Assembly (NCBI RefSeq): GCF_031344075.1
Contig: NZ_JAVJAN010000005.1
Span: forward strand, 47,677 to 111,676
Direction of reading: 5' to 3'
DNA: 64,000 nucleotides
From: Clostridium aquiflavi
GTDB taxonomy: Bacteria > Bacillota > Clostridia > Clostridiales > Clostridiaceae
The position numbers were made by a program, and so were the translations under genes. Within the stretch, counting starts at the first letter, position 1. Each line of letters starts with the position of its first letter. Shown in pieces: positions 27,636 through 35,741 of the stretch. A model generated the notes under the pieces. It made no database searches, was not told the DNA's origin, and saw nothing but the letters and a program-made list of their open reading frames with translations.

Positions 27636-27737
27636 TTATTTTACTTTATTGTTGCCTTTATCTTTGTTATTGTTATTTTTATTTTTGTCAGTATTACTCT
27701 TATCGTTCTTGTTCTTGTTGTATTGAGAATTACCCAT
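27636..27737 (-). CDS. Small Asn/Lys-rich protein, 33 residues
   Basis: On the minus strand an ATG at 27737 follows AAGGTGGTGATGTTA and encodes 33 residues dominated by Asn, Lys and Asp (MGNSQYNKNKNDKSN...), ending at TAA 27638-27636. The overlapping plus-strand frame, which reads as poly-hydrophobic, is an artefact of this composition. A similar protein, MAKNKFNKNRNDNKSS..., is at 59381-59497. The family is unnamed to me; such tiny hydrophilic proteins are common in spore formers. Confidence 0.6.
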   Translation of the reverse strand: MGNSQYNKNKNDKSNTDKNKNNNNKDKGNNKVK

Positions 27738-27845
27738 TAACATCACCACCTTACTTTATTTTTTATTATTCACGGAAGAAGTTTACGTTATTCATCTTTA
27801 TAAATAAATTTTAAAAAGTAGATACACTCTTTTTAGATAAGCAAG

Positions 27846-28697
27846 TTAGACGTCATATTTAACTTCACTAAACAATTTCACCATTTTCGGATCACTATGA
27901 GAGAAAAAACAACTTTCTTTTGTATCCAGCATTGCAATTTTCTCCATATCATTGCTGCTTAATTCAAAATCGAAGATATTGAAATTCTCAATAATTCGTT
28001 CTTTATGAACAGATTTAGGAATAGCAACTACACCACGTTGTATTAGCCAACGAAGAACAATTTGCGCTACTGATTTGTTGTATTTTTCAGCAAGTGTTAC
28101 TAGAACATCATTCTTAAATATATTGTTGTGTCCTTCTGCAAATGGAGCCCAAGATTCGATTTGCACTCCGTTTTCTTTCATTAGCATGGCACTTTCAACC
28201 TGCTGACAGAAAGGGTTTGTTTCCACTTGATTAACAGCTGGAATAATCCTATTATGAATAATTAAATCGACCAAACGATCTGGCTGAAAGTTACTTACAC
28301 CGATGGCACGAATCTTACCTTCTTGATATAGTTCTTCCATAGCACGCCATGAACCATATATATCTCCAAATGGCTGATGTATAAGATATAAATCAATATA
28401 GTCTAGCTGCAGGCGTTTTAGGGATTGTGAAAATGCTTTTTTTGTATTATTATAACCGGCATCTTGAATCCAGAGTTTCGTAGTGATAAAAAGTTCTTTA
28501 CGAGGGATGTGACTACGCTTGATGGCGCGACCTACAGCTTTCTCATTCATATAAACTGATGCAGTATCAATGGAACGATAGCCAGTCATAAGTGCATCAT
28601 AGACAGCTTGCTCACATTGAGCAGTATCTTCAATTTGATAAACACCAAATCCCAGGATAGGCATTTCAACGCCGTTATTCAAAGTTACGTTTTGCAT
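27846..28697 (-). CDS. Aldo/keto reductase
   Basis: The 283-residue enzyme has the AKR (beta/alpha)8 barrel with its catalytic tetrad complete: Asp44, Tyr49, Lys74 and His107 (LIHQPF). The IGVSNF motif (about 136) and the NADPH-binding IPKSVHKERIIENF segment near the C-terminus are typical of the 2,5-diketo-gluconate reductase-like branch. It uses more G/C-ending codons than its neighbours, compatible with transfer from another Firmicute. Substrates are probably small aldehydes or ketones. AAGGAGGC precedes the ATG. Confidence 0.93.
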   Translation of the reverse strand: MQNVTLNNGVEMPILGFGVYQIEDTAQCEQAVYDALMTGYRSIDTASVYMNEKAVGRAIKRSHIPRKELFITTKLWIQDAGYNNTKKAFSQSLKRLQLDYIDLYLIHQPFGDIYGSWRAMEELYQEGKIRAIGVSNFQPDRLVDLIIHNRIIPAVNQVETNPFCQQVESAMLMKENGVQIESWAPFAEGHNNIFKNDVLVTLAEKYNKSVAQIVLRWLIQRGVVAIPKSVHKERIIENFNIFDFELSSNDMEKIAMLDTKESCFFSHSDPKMVKLFSEVKYDV

Positions 28698-28858
28698 GGT
28701 AAAGCCTCCTTATTTAATCTATCACTATATATGTATATTAGAATAAGTTTAAGTCATTCAGCTAATTTTTTGTATACTGTGGTGTGTAAATATTGAATTA
28801 ACATTAAATAATATGTACAATTAAATATAAGATAACCTATCATGTAAGGAGATATGTA

Positions 28859-29141
28859 ATGAGTGGAATACTAAATAAGTATGGAGAATCAATTAACTTA
28901 ACATATAATTATGCTTATAGAATGTTAACACATCTAAAGAATATTAGAGATAATTTTAATGCTATTGAAAATCCAGATGATATAACAAAAGAAGTGTATA
29001 GGGATTCAATAATAAAAAAATATGAAATGTTAAAAGATTTAACTTGGAATTTATTCTTCAGACATTTTGTTTAGTGATTCTTTGAATTTAGAAGTAAAAG
29101 AACAAATTGATAAATATGGAATAGAAATATATAGTAGATAA
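28859..29141 (+). pseudogene. Collapsed HEPN/minimal-nucleotidyltransferase module
   Basis: The first 60 or so codons, with an intact GGAGATATG site, match the start of a HEPN-domain nucleotidyltransferase partner (IIKKYEMLKDLTWNL). At about 29060 the frame shifts, and DILFSDSLNLEVKEQIDKYG...YSR* (stop 29139-29141) looks like the C-terminal end of a minimal nucleotidyltransferase. The sequence between, including the HEPN active site and the nucleotidyltransferase GS and DxD motifs, is missing. An intact pair of this type is at 51670-52381. Confidence 0.55.
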
Positions 29142-29255
29142 AAATATAATTATAATGTAGTTGGAATTTTATGGACCCCAGGGGTGTAAAATATTAAAGA
29201 CCTTAAAAAAATATATTTTATTAATGGGGATTTTAATATTTAGGTGGAGGGGTTT

Positions 29256-30395
29256 ATGGATAAAAGAAAATTCATGTCATTGTTAAAGAGAGAAGAAGGA
29301 ATAAAATTAGATTATAAATTGAAACTTGATCTTGTGAGCGATAGTGGAAAGAAGGAAATGTCAAAAGATATATGTGCAATTGCCAATACTGGATATGGAC
29401 GTGGATATATCATAGTTGGAATACAGGATAAAACAAAGAAGATAATGGGCGTTGGAAAAGAAGATTTGTTCACAGAAGAACAGATTCAGCAGATTATAAC
29501 TTCAAGGTGTGAGCCTCCTATACCTTTGAAAGTTGATTTCATTTATATAGACAATAAAAAAATTGGAATAATAACAATTTATGATGGTGGACAAAAGCCT
29601 TATCAGATTAGAGAAAATGGAGCTTTTTATATAAGAAGAGGTTCAACAACTGATGTTATGAGGAAACAAGAAATTATAACGCTTTTAGAGCAAAACTTGA
29701 GTTTGACAATTGAAACGTGCCCTCTTATTAATAGCAAAATAGATATGCTTAATATGGAGCTTGTAAAAAAATATTTTAATCATAAAGGAATTGAAATGAA
29801 TGATGAAAATAAAGAGTTTTTGCTTCTTTCATCTGGGATAGCGGCACAAGAAAGGGATGGAAGTGAGCTTATATGCACATATGGAGGACTTCTTGTTTTT
29901 TCAGATGATAATTATCTTTGTATTCCTAATAATATGATAAAAATTGTGGACAACTTAAACAATGATTATGGTGATGTTTATATTATTCAAGGGAATCTTT
30001 TGACTATGATAGATAAGGCAGAAAAGAAACTATCAGAAATAATTAAATGTGATTATCCATGTTCAGCTATAACAGAAGCAATAAAAAATGCTGTTCTTTA
30101 CAGAGAATATTTTGATTTAAATAGAATCATTGAAGTTACCATAGAAAAAAATAATGTTATTGTTTCAAGCCCTGGAGAACTTATAGATGAAAATAGTAAA
30201 AGTGAAAGAATACATTATAATAAAAGAAATATATGGCTTTATGAAAAACTCACAACTTTAGATGACGAAAAGAGATTTTTAAATAATGGGCAAGGGTTTA
30301 AACGAATAACAAATGCCTTTAAAAATAGAGGGAAAGTTAAGTTTATAAATTCAAGAATTGAGCATAGTTTTAAAGTAATCCTTCCTGGATGTTAA
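29256..30395 (+). CDS. AlbA_2/Schlafen-type ATP-binding protein
   Basis: The ATG at 29256 follows GGTGGAGGGG. The 379-residue protein begins with an AlbA_2 (Schlafen AAA-4, divergent) domain: DYKLKLDL near 20, KDICAIANTGYGRGYIIVGI at about 38-57, then PPIPLKVDFI and IRENGAFYIRRGSTT, the family hallmarks. The C-terminal half has an ATPase-like/HTH arrangement (AITEAIKNAVLYREYF). Members occur in defence islands and as putative transcriptional regulators; the role here is not known. Confidence 0.8.
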   Translation: MDKRKFMSLLKREEGIKLDYKLKLDLVSDSGKKEMSKDICAIANTGYGRGYIIVGIQDKTKKIMGVGKEDLFTEEQIQQIITSRCEPPIPLKVDFIYIDNKKIGIITIYDGGQKPYQIRENGAFYIRRGSTTDVMRKQEIITLLEQNLSLTIETCPLINSKIDMLNMELVKKYFNHKGIEMNDENKEFLLLSSGIAAQERDGSELICTYGGLLVFSDDNYLCIPNNMIKIVDNLNNDYGDVYIIQGNLLTMIDKAEKKLSEIIKCDYPCSAITEAIKNAVLYREYFDLNRIIEVTIEKNNVIVSSPGELIDENSKSERIHYNKRNIWLYEKLTTLDDEKRFLNNGQGFKRITNAFKNRGKVKFINSRIEHSFKVILPGC

Positions 30396-30440
30396 CATTA
30401 TCTAAAATTGGATATAATTACAGGATTATAATGAGTAAAT

Positions 30441-30543
30441 ATGAAAGAGTCTATGTAATATGGGCTCTTATTTTTTTGAAGTTAAGCATAATCTATATTT
30501 TCAAGTCTTAAATAATAAGTATTTACATAGAATATGGTAAAAT
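30441..30543 (+). repeat. Terminator-promoter block, copy 1
   Basis: A hairpin with AAGAG...CTCTT arms followed by a T-run (30446-30477) is followed by a TGGTAAAAT extended -10 (30535-30543). The same arrangement recurs at 31678-31753 and 32261-32340, before successive single-gene cassettes. Confidence 0.55.
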
Positions 30544-30579
30544 AGATATGTTAATTATAAAGATGGGTGGGGAATAGGA

Positions 30580-31641
30580 ATGTATGAATGTCCTATATGT
30601 GGAAGAGAAAAATATGTTCAAGGTGTATGTCTAAATTGTCAGTCAAAATTGGAAAGAGAAGCTTATGAATCATTATCAGATGAAGAAATTAATATTCAAA
30701 TTAAAGAAATAATTAATAATATTAAAGATGATGAGTATATTGATAAAGCTAAAAATATAATTAGCTATACAAATGCAGATACCTCTGAAATTGCAGAGGC
30801 TGCTTGTAATAATGAAGTATATTATCCAAAGGAACTGTATAAGGATGCATCAGAAAAAGTTAGAGGCAAGCTTATTGAAAGATTAAAGAATACGGAACAG
30901 TCATTAACTGCTAATAAATTATTAGAATGTCTTGCGATAATATGTGATGATGTTGTTTTAAATGCTTTCTATGAATTTGAAAATAATCCTCCAAAGTGGA
31001 GAGAAAAATTATATGTTAATCCATCTGTATATGCAGAATGTGGAGGATGGACATTTGATGAAAACAAGAAAAAAATAAACTTAGCTTATGATGATTGTTA
31101 TGTTATGTTTGAAGATGAAGAAATTAGTGATGAAGCTGTTATTGTAGGAGCAATAAGTGATGAAAGATGTTCTGAATGCAATTCAAGGCTTGTAGATATT
31201 TTCTCTATTGATGGAAATGATGAAAGGTTAAAATTTATTAATTTAAAAGGAAAGATAAATATAAAGGTATGTTTAAACTGTCTTCCATATGAAGATGAAT
31301 TCTGTAAATTTGATTTGGATGGTGGAAGTGAACTTATGCCATTTGAAGGCTATGAATGTGATGACGATGATGAAATAGAAGAAGTGAGTTCAAAGCATTT
31401 TACTTTATCAAAAGAGAAAGTAAGTAAATATTATGGTTCTTTTAGTGAAGATTTAATTACAATAGGTGGAAGAGGAAATTTTGTTAATGACTGTATTCAT
31501 TTAGAATGCCCATGCTGCAAGAAGAAAATGAAATATTTAGCTCAGATTCAGAGCGATTCAATTAATTTTTATGATGGAACAATGTATTTCTACATATGTG
31601 AAGATTGTAAGATGGTTGGAATTAATTATCAACAAACATAA
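30580..31641 (+). CDS. Zinc-ribbon protein, unknown function
   Basis: The 353-residue protein starts with a zinc ribbon (CPICGREKYVQGVCLNC, residues 4-20). It has three further Cys pairs: CSECNSR and VCLNCLP in the middle, and CPCCKKKM with YICEDCK near the C-terminus. The centre is acidic and helical (YECDDDDEIEE). The multiple ribbons suggest a nucleic-acid or protein-binding role. It is not recognised as a named family. It is an isolated cassette between two terminator-promoter blocks. Confidence 0.6.
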   Translation: MYECPICGREKYVQGVCLNCQSKLEREAYESLSDEEINIQIKEIINNIKDDEYIDKAKNIISYTNADTSEIAEAACNNEVYYPKELYKDASEKVRGKLIERLKNTEQSLTANKLLECLAIICDDVVLNAFYEFENNPPKWREKLYVNPSVYAECGGWTFDENKKKINLAYDDCYVMFEDEEISDEAVIVGAISDERCSECNSRLVDIFSIDGNDERLKFINLKGKINIKVCLNCLPYEDEFCKFDLDGGSELMPFEGYECDDDDEIEEVSSKHFTLSKEKVSKYYGSFSEDLITIGGRGNFVNDCIHLECPCCKKKMKYLAQIQSDSINFYDGTMYFYICEDCKMVGINYQQT

Positions 31642-31677
31642 TTAATAATAAAATTGTACATAACTTTTATTATTTAT

Positions 31678-31753
31678 GAAAAGGAGTCTATGTAATGTAG
31701 GCTCTTATTTTTTGTAATTAAATGTGATATTTATGGTAAAATATTCATAAAAG
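31678..31753 (+). repeat. Terminator-promoter block, copy 2
   Basis: GGAGTC...GGCTCTTATTTTTT terminator followed by GTGATATTTATGGTAAAATATTC. It is about 90% identical over 57 bp to copy 3 at 32261-32340. TGGTAAAAT at 31733-31741 is the likely extended -10 for the following gene. Confidence 0.65.
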
Positions 31754-31779
31754 TACATTTGGAGAGGAAAGTTTTATAT

Positions 31780-32103
31780 ATGGGGAAAAATTATAAAGAA
31801 TATAATAAACTTGTAAGAGATAGAATACCTGAAATTATAGAAAGAGATAATAAAAAATGCAAAATAGAAATTGCATCTAAAGAAGAAAAATATAAACTTT
31901 TAGAAATGAAGCTTCAAGAAGAAGTTAATGAATTTATTGAAGATAAAAATTTAGAGGAATTAGCAGATGTAATAGAAGTAATATTCGGACTTGCTAATTC
32001 TTTAGGATATAGTGAAGAAGATCTTTTAAAGGCTAGACATAAAAAGAAAGTTGAACGTGGAGGCTTTGAAAAAGGAATTTTACTAAAAGGTGTTAGTAAA
32101 TAA
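31780..32103 (+). CDS. MazG-like nucleotide pyrophosphohydrolase
   Basis: The ATG at 31780 gives the usual family start (MGKNYKEYNKLVRDRIPEII); a TTG 21 nt upstream overlaps the ribosome binding site. The 107-residue all-alpha protein has the EExxE (LQEEVNEF) and ExxD (ELADVIEVIFG) metal-binding motifs of MazG-like phosphoribosyl-ATP pyrophosphohydrolase relatives, then a KKKVERGGF motif. These enzymes hydrolyse NTPs; some are house-cleaning enzymes and some appear in phage defence. The specific substrate is unknown. Confidence 0.85.
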   Translation: MGKNYKEYNKLVRDRIPEIIERDNKKCKIEIASKEEKYKLLEMKLQEEVNEFIEDKNLEELADVIEVIFGLANSLGYSEEDLLKARHKKKVERGGFEKGILLKGVSK

Positions 32104-32157
32104 AAAGGTATGTAATTAAAGTTTGAATTGGAATATTGAATAGCGTTTTTAGTGTGA

Positions 32158-32232
32158 TTAAGAGAAAAATATGACAATGGTGAAATTAACAGTGAAGAAG
32201 ATTTTAAGGAGGTATTAAAATATGTGAATTAG
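32158..32232 (+). pseudogene. Short C-terminal gene relic
   Basis: A frame without a start codon reads LREKYDNGEINSEEDF... and ends KYVN at TAG 32230-32232, just before the third terminator-promoter block. It is strongly protein-like (amphipathic helix). The family is not identified. Confidence 0.3.
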
Positions 32233-32260
32233 GAACAAACTGTTAGCTTATTAAGAATAT

Positions 32261-32340
32261 GAAAGAGCTTGATTAATTTCAGGCTCTTATTTTTTTATAA
32301 TTAAATTTGATATTTATGGTAAAATATTCATGAAAGTAAA
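32261..32340 (+). repeat. Terminator-promoter block, copy 3
   Basis: GAAAGAGC...GGCTCTTATTTTTTT terminator, then TTTGATATTTATGGTAAAATATTCATGAAAGTA. It differs from copy 2 at only a few positions. It precedes the HNH nuclease gene. Confidence 0.65.
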
Positions 32341-32361
32341 ATGTACATAGGGAGAATTTTA

Positions 32362-33528
32362 ATGAATAAGATTTACATAGAAAAAGAAGGCATAATATTA
32401 CCTAAAGAAATAAGCTTTATACCTTATAGTAATGAAGTTGATTATAGAATGTTTTCAGCAGTGTTAGATGATAATAAAATGTCTGCTACATATAAAATGT
32501 ATTGGCTTTTAGCTTTATTAGAAGAAACACAACTTGATAATTTTGATATAGATTTTAAAAAACTTATAAGTAGAATGGTAGCTTTTGCTTGGTATCCAAT
32601 ACTTAAGTACAAGCTTAGTTTTGGTTTGTGTGATAATTTAGTTAAAGTAGTTAATTATATTGAGGATACATATTGCTTAGGAAGTAATTATGATGAAAAG
32701 AAATTATTAGATTTTATATATAATTGTGAAGATAAAATATTAAGTAAGATGCTTAAGGATTTAACTTATAATGTGCCATATAGATTTTTATCACCATTTT
32801 TTAGAGAACATACCCGTGGAGAAAGATCAAAGGTTGAAAAGATAATTGAAGAACTTTCAAAAGAAGATAAAAAGTGTGTTTATGAAATTTATATAGATGG
32901 AGATAGTAAAAAACGAATCAAAATCAGAGAAAATTGGTGTAATTATTTAAAGAATAATTATAGAATTCTTCAAGGATGGGCATATTATAAGCTTGTAATT
33001 TTCCTTCAAAAAAGAAATCTTAATGTACCAGGAATAGCAATGAAACTAGAAGCTCCAAAGAAAAGAAATCTTACAGCTCAAACAAAGATTTGGAAAGAGA
33101 TAATAGAAACTAATCATATTAATGATATTTATACAGGATTAGAATTTACAAAGGAAAATTATAATGAGTATGGTATTCTAAGCATGGATCATTTTATACC
33201 TTGGAGTTTTGTACTTCATGATCAAATATGGAACTTGGTACCTACATTTAAGAACATAAACAGCAAAAAAAGTGATAACTTATTAAATTATGATAAATAT
33301 ATAGATAAGTTCTGCGATTTGCAATATAAAGCCTTTTCTTTTGTAGTAGATAAAAAAAGAAATAACCAAATTGAAGAGTATAGAGAATTATTAAGAATAG
33401 AAGATGCTAAGAAATTTAAAGAAGAAAAGACTATTGAAGAATTTTATAAGATGATAAAGAAAGAAGTCATGCCAGTTTATAATATTGCTGTAAATCAGGG
33501 GTTTTGTATTGTGGGGGAATTGATTTGA
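32362..33528 (+). CDS. HNH endonuclease domain protein
   Basis: The ATG at 32362 follows GGGAGAATTTTA. The 388-residue protein has a helical N-terminal domain of about 260 residues and a C-terminal HNH motif: MDHFIPWSF (Asp276-His277), WNLVPTFKNINSKKSDN, with the central Asn and final His/Asn positions of the beta-beta-alpha metal nuclease. This arrangement occurs in restriction-like and defence-associated proteins. No partner gene is evident, and the preceding terminator block suggests a stand-alone cassette. Confidence 0.78.
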   Translation: MNKIYIEKEGIILPKEISFIPYSNEVDYRMFSAVLDDNKMSATYKMYWLLALLEETQLDNFDIDFKKLISRMVAFAWYPILKYKLSFGLCDNLVKVVNYIEDTYCLGSNYDEKKLLDFIYNCEDKILSKMLKDLTYNVPYRFLSPFFREHTRGERSKVEKIIEELSKEDKKCVYEIYIDGDSKKRIKIRENWCNYLKNNYRILQGWAYYKLVIFLQKRNLNVPGIAMKLEAPKKRNLTAQTKIWKEIIETNHINDIYTGLEFTKENYNEYGILSMDHFIPWSFVLHDQIWNLVPTFKNINSKKSDNLLNYDKYIDKFCDLQYKAFSFVVDKKRNNQIEEYRELLRIEDAKKFKEEKTIEEFYKMIKKEVMPVYNIAVNQGFCIVGELI

Positions 33529-33842
33529 GAGAATATAAAATAGGTATCATAAAACCATGTAAAAGTGATAATACAGAATTGGAATAAAGAAATGGTGATA
33601 GTTATGTTGAATTTTTCAACAATTATTTTTTAATTTTAATGTTTTATTAAGCTATAGTTAAATAATACAAAAATAAAACTATACAATTTAAACTAAATTA
33701 TACGAAATAAGCTTTTATAGGAAAATATATCTAAAAATGATACAATTAAAATATAAATAAATACTTATCTGAAAATATTATGTATATATAATGATTTTGA
33801 ATATGTATGGAATAAAAAAATGATAAAGTGGGTGAAAGAATA
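33529..33842 (+). other. Intergenic region upstream of the paired nuclease-like operon
   Basis: The first 60 bp can be read from a TTG overlapping the HNH stop as LREYKIGIIKPCKSDNTELE*, possibly a relic. A weak hairpin with T-run (GTTGAATTTTTCAAC at about 33604-33618) may end the HNH transcript. The rest is A/T-rich, holding the presumed promoter of 33843-37487. Confidence 0.35.
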
Positions 33843-35723
33843 ATGGAATTATATGATATTGAAAATTTAGCTGAATATTATCCAAATAAGTTTATTAATT
33901 ATATACTTGAAATATATAATAAACATGGAATAGATAGAGCAATTAAGTTATTAAAGAAATCTGGTGTATGTATAAATAAAAATTTGAAAAATGAAGAAAA
34001 GTTTTTTTATGCGTATAATAAAATAATAAATAAGTTCTGTGAATGTGAAGAAAATCAAATAAAAATAAATCAATTTAAAAATGAGGTTAATATAATAAAC
34101 AATGCATATAAAATATTAAACAGAAGGATAGAAACAGAAAGCAATTTGCCCAAAGATAAGCAAATGGTAGCATATTTATTGGCATTAGAACAGTTCTTAT
34201 TGAAATGCTCTAATAATGATATGAAAAAAGAATTAGGATTTGGAGATGATTATAATTATAACAATGTAAATGTTAATTTATTTGATAATGTTTCAGAACT
34301 TGGTGGAGAAGTATTAAAGTATTTTATGTATAAAAGTATCAGTATAGAGAATTTCCATGTACCTATATCAAATAATGAAATAGAAATTGCAAGTAAACAT
34401 ATAACTTTTTTAGAAGAAGAAGCATTTCTAAATCAATTAGTTCAATTATGGAGTTATTACAATCTTGAGGTATCACAGCAAAAGGGAATTATTAAATTTA
34501 AAGTAATTGGGAACAAAGCTTTAGGAGCTATTATATCAAAACAAAGATTTTTTGATATAAGATATGCTAAACTTAGTAGGTTTGCTTATATGAAAGCAAA
34601 AGAATTAAAAAATAATACATATAATATAATGAATTCTAGTGAAGAATATAAAAAAATAACAAAAGAATTTATTAATGAATATTTTAGTGAATACGGATTT
34701 GATGTGGAGTTTGGAGGTATGAAATTAAAATATTTAATAAATGCATATACAGCCATTTTTCATGAATCTGAAATTTTTATGAAAAATATAAAGGATGTTA
34801 AGAATGTTAAGCTGAGGTTATCTCATCTATGCATTATAAAAGAATATAAAAAGTGGAAAAGGATATTTATGAGTTATGGTATTCCAAAAGAAGTAGTTGA
34901 TAAAATAATAGAATTTCTAATATTTGATAAAAAGTCACGTGATTTATATGATTGTCCTTTTATTAAAGTAAATAAATTTTTAATATTAGTACCGTCGATA
35001 TCAATGAACATAGATCCATCAAGAGCTATTATGTCTAATTTGGCTAATAAGAAATATGATGTAGGTATTAAGGGAAATAATTTTGAAAAAGATATAAGCG
35101 AAGTTCTTGATAATGCAAATATACAAAATATGTGTTATGAGGTATATGATGAAAATCATGAAAAATATCAATGCGACCGTATATTTGTTATAGATAATGA
35201 TTTATATTTTGCAGAATTAAAGCATTTAAATAACCCAGTTAATTATAGAGAGTATGAACGTAATTTGGATGAAATTACAGATGCTTGCAATCAACTAGAA
35301 CGAATAGAAAAATATTTAATTACTAATAGGCTTGAAGATATAAAACAAAAACTACAAATAAATAATATAAATAATATTTATAAATTAGTTATTACTAATA
35401 CTGAAAGAGGAGAAAAAAGTGTAATTAATGAAACTTTTGTAATAGATAAAACTCTATTCGATGGATATTTTAAAAGAAATGCACCGGCTATTCATCAAAT
35501 TGATGGAGATGTAATAAAGACTGCAGAATTATATAAACAATATTATATTGGGAAAATTACATCGAAACAGTTTTTAGAATTAATTAAAGTTAATCCATAC
35601 ATTGAAATGTCACAAAAAAGAGTGGGGTATAGAGAATATAATTATAGTAAATTATTTGGGATTATTTTAGAAGAATATGCATCTAAAGTAGATGGAGTAG
35701 TTTTTAACAAAAATAAGTTTTAA
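33843..35723 (+). CDS. Large protein with C-terminal PD-(D/E)XK-like nuclease motif (pair member A)
   Basis: The ATG at 33843 was chosen over one 15 nt upstream because GGGTGAAAGAATA precedes it. The 626-residue protein is not a recognised family. Residues 1-400 are mostly helical. Residues about 408-465 contain Glu415 (NNFEKDISEVL), Asp445 (QCDRIFVIDND) and Glu458-Leu-Lys460 (YFAELKHL), the spacing expected of a PD-(D/E)XK core. The C-terminal 160 residues are helical. The next gene begins 18 nt later and carries a similar motif, so the two form a compact operon, presumably defence-related given the neighbourhood. Confidence 0.7.
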   Translation: MELYDIENLAEYYPNKFINYILEIYNKHGIDRAIKLLKKSGVCINKNLKNEEKFFYAYNKIINKFCECEENQIKINQFKNEVNIINNAYKILNRRIETESNLPKDKQMVAYLLALEQFLLKCSNNDMKKELGFGDDYNYNNVNVNLFDNVSELGGEVLKYFMYKSISIENFHVPISNNEIEIASKHITFLEEEAFLNQLVQLWSYYNLEVSQQKGIIKFKVIGNKALGAIISKQRFFDIRYAKLSRFAYMKAKELKNNTYNIMNSSEEYKKITKEFINEYFSEYGFDVEFGGMKLKYLINAYTAIFHESEIFMKNIKDVKNVKLRLSHLCIIKEYKKWKRIFMSYGIPKEVVDKIIEFLIFDKKSRDLYDCPFIKVNKFLILVPSISMNIDPSRAIMSNLANKKYDVGIKGNNFEKDISEVLDNANIQNMCYEVYDENHEKYQCDRIFVIDNDLYFAELKHLNNPVNYREYERNLDEITDACNQLERIEKYLITNRLEDIKQKLQINNINNIYKLVITNTERGEKSVINETFVIDKTLFDGYFKRNAPAIHQIDGDVIKTAELYKQYYIGKITSKQFLELIKVNPYIEMSQKRVGYREYNYSKLFGIILEEYASKVDGVVFNKNKF

Positions 35724-35741
35724 TTTAAAGAGGGAATAACT

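Noticed and set aside
27558..27740. Plus-strand frame of 60 highly hydrophobic residues
   Set aside because: It is the complement of an Asn/Lys-rich minus-strand mini-gene with a good ribosome binding site; the plus frame has none.
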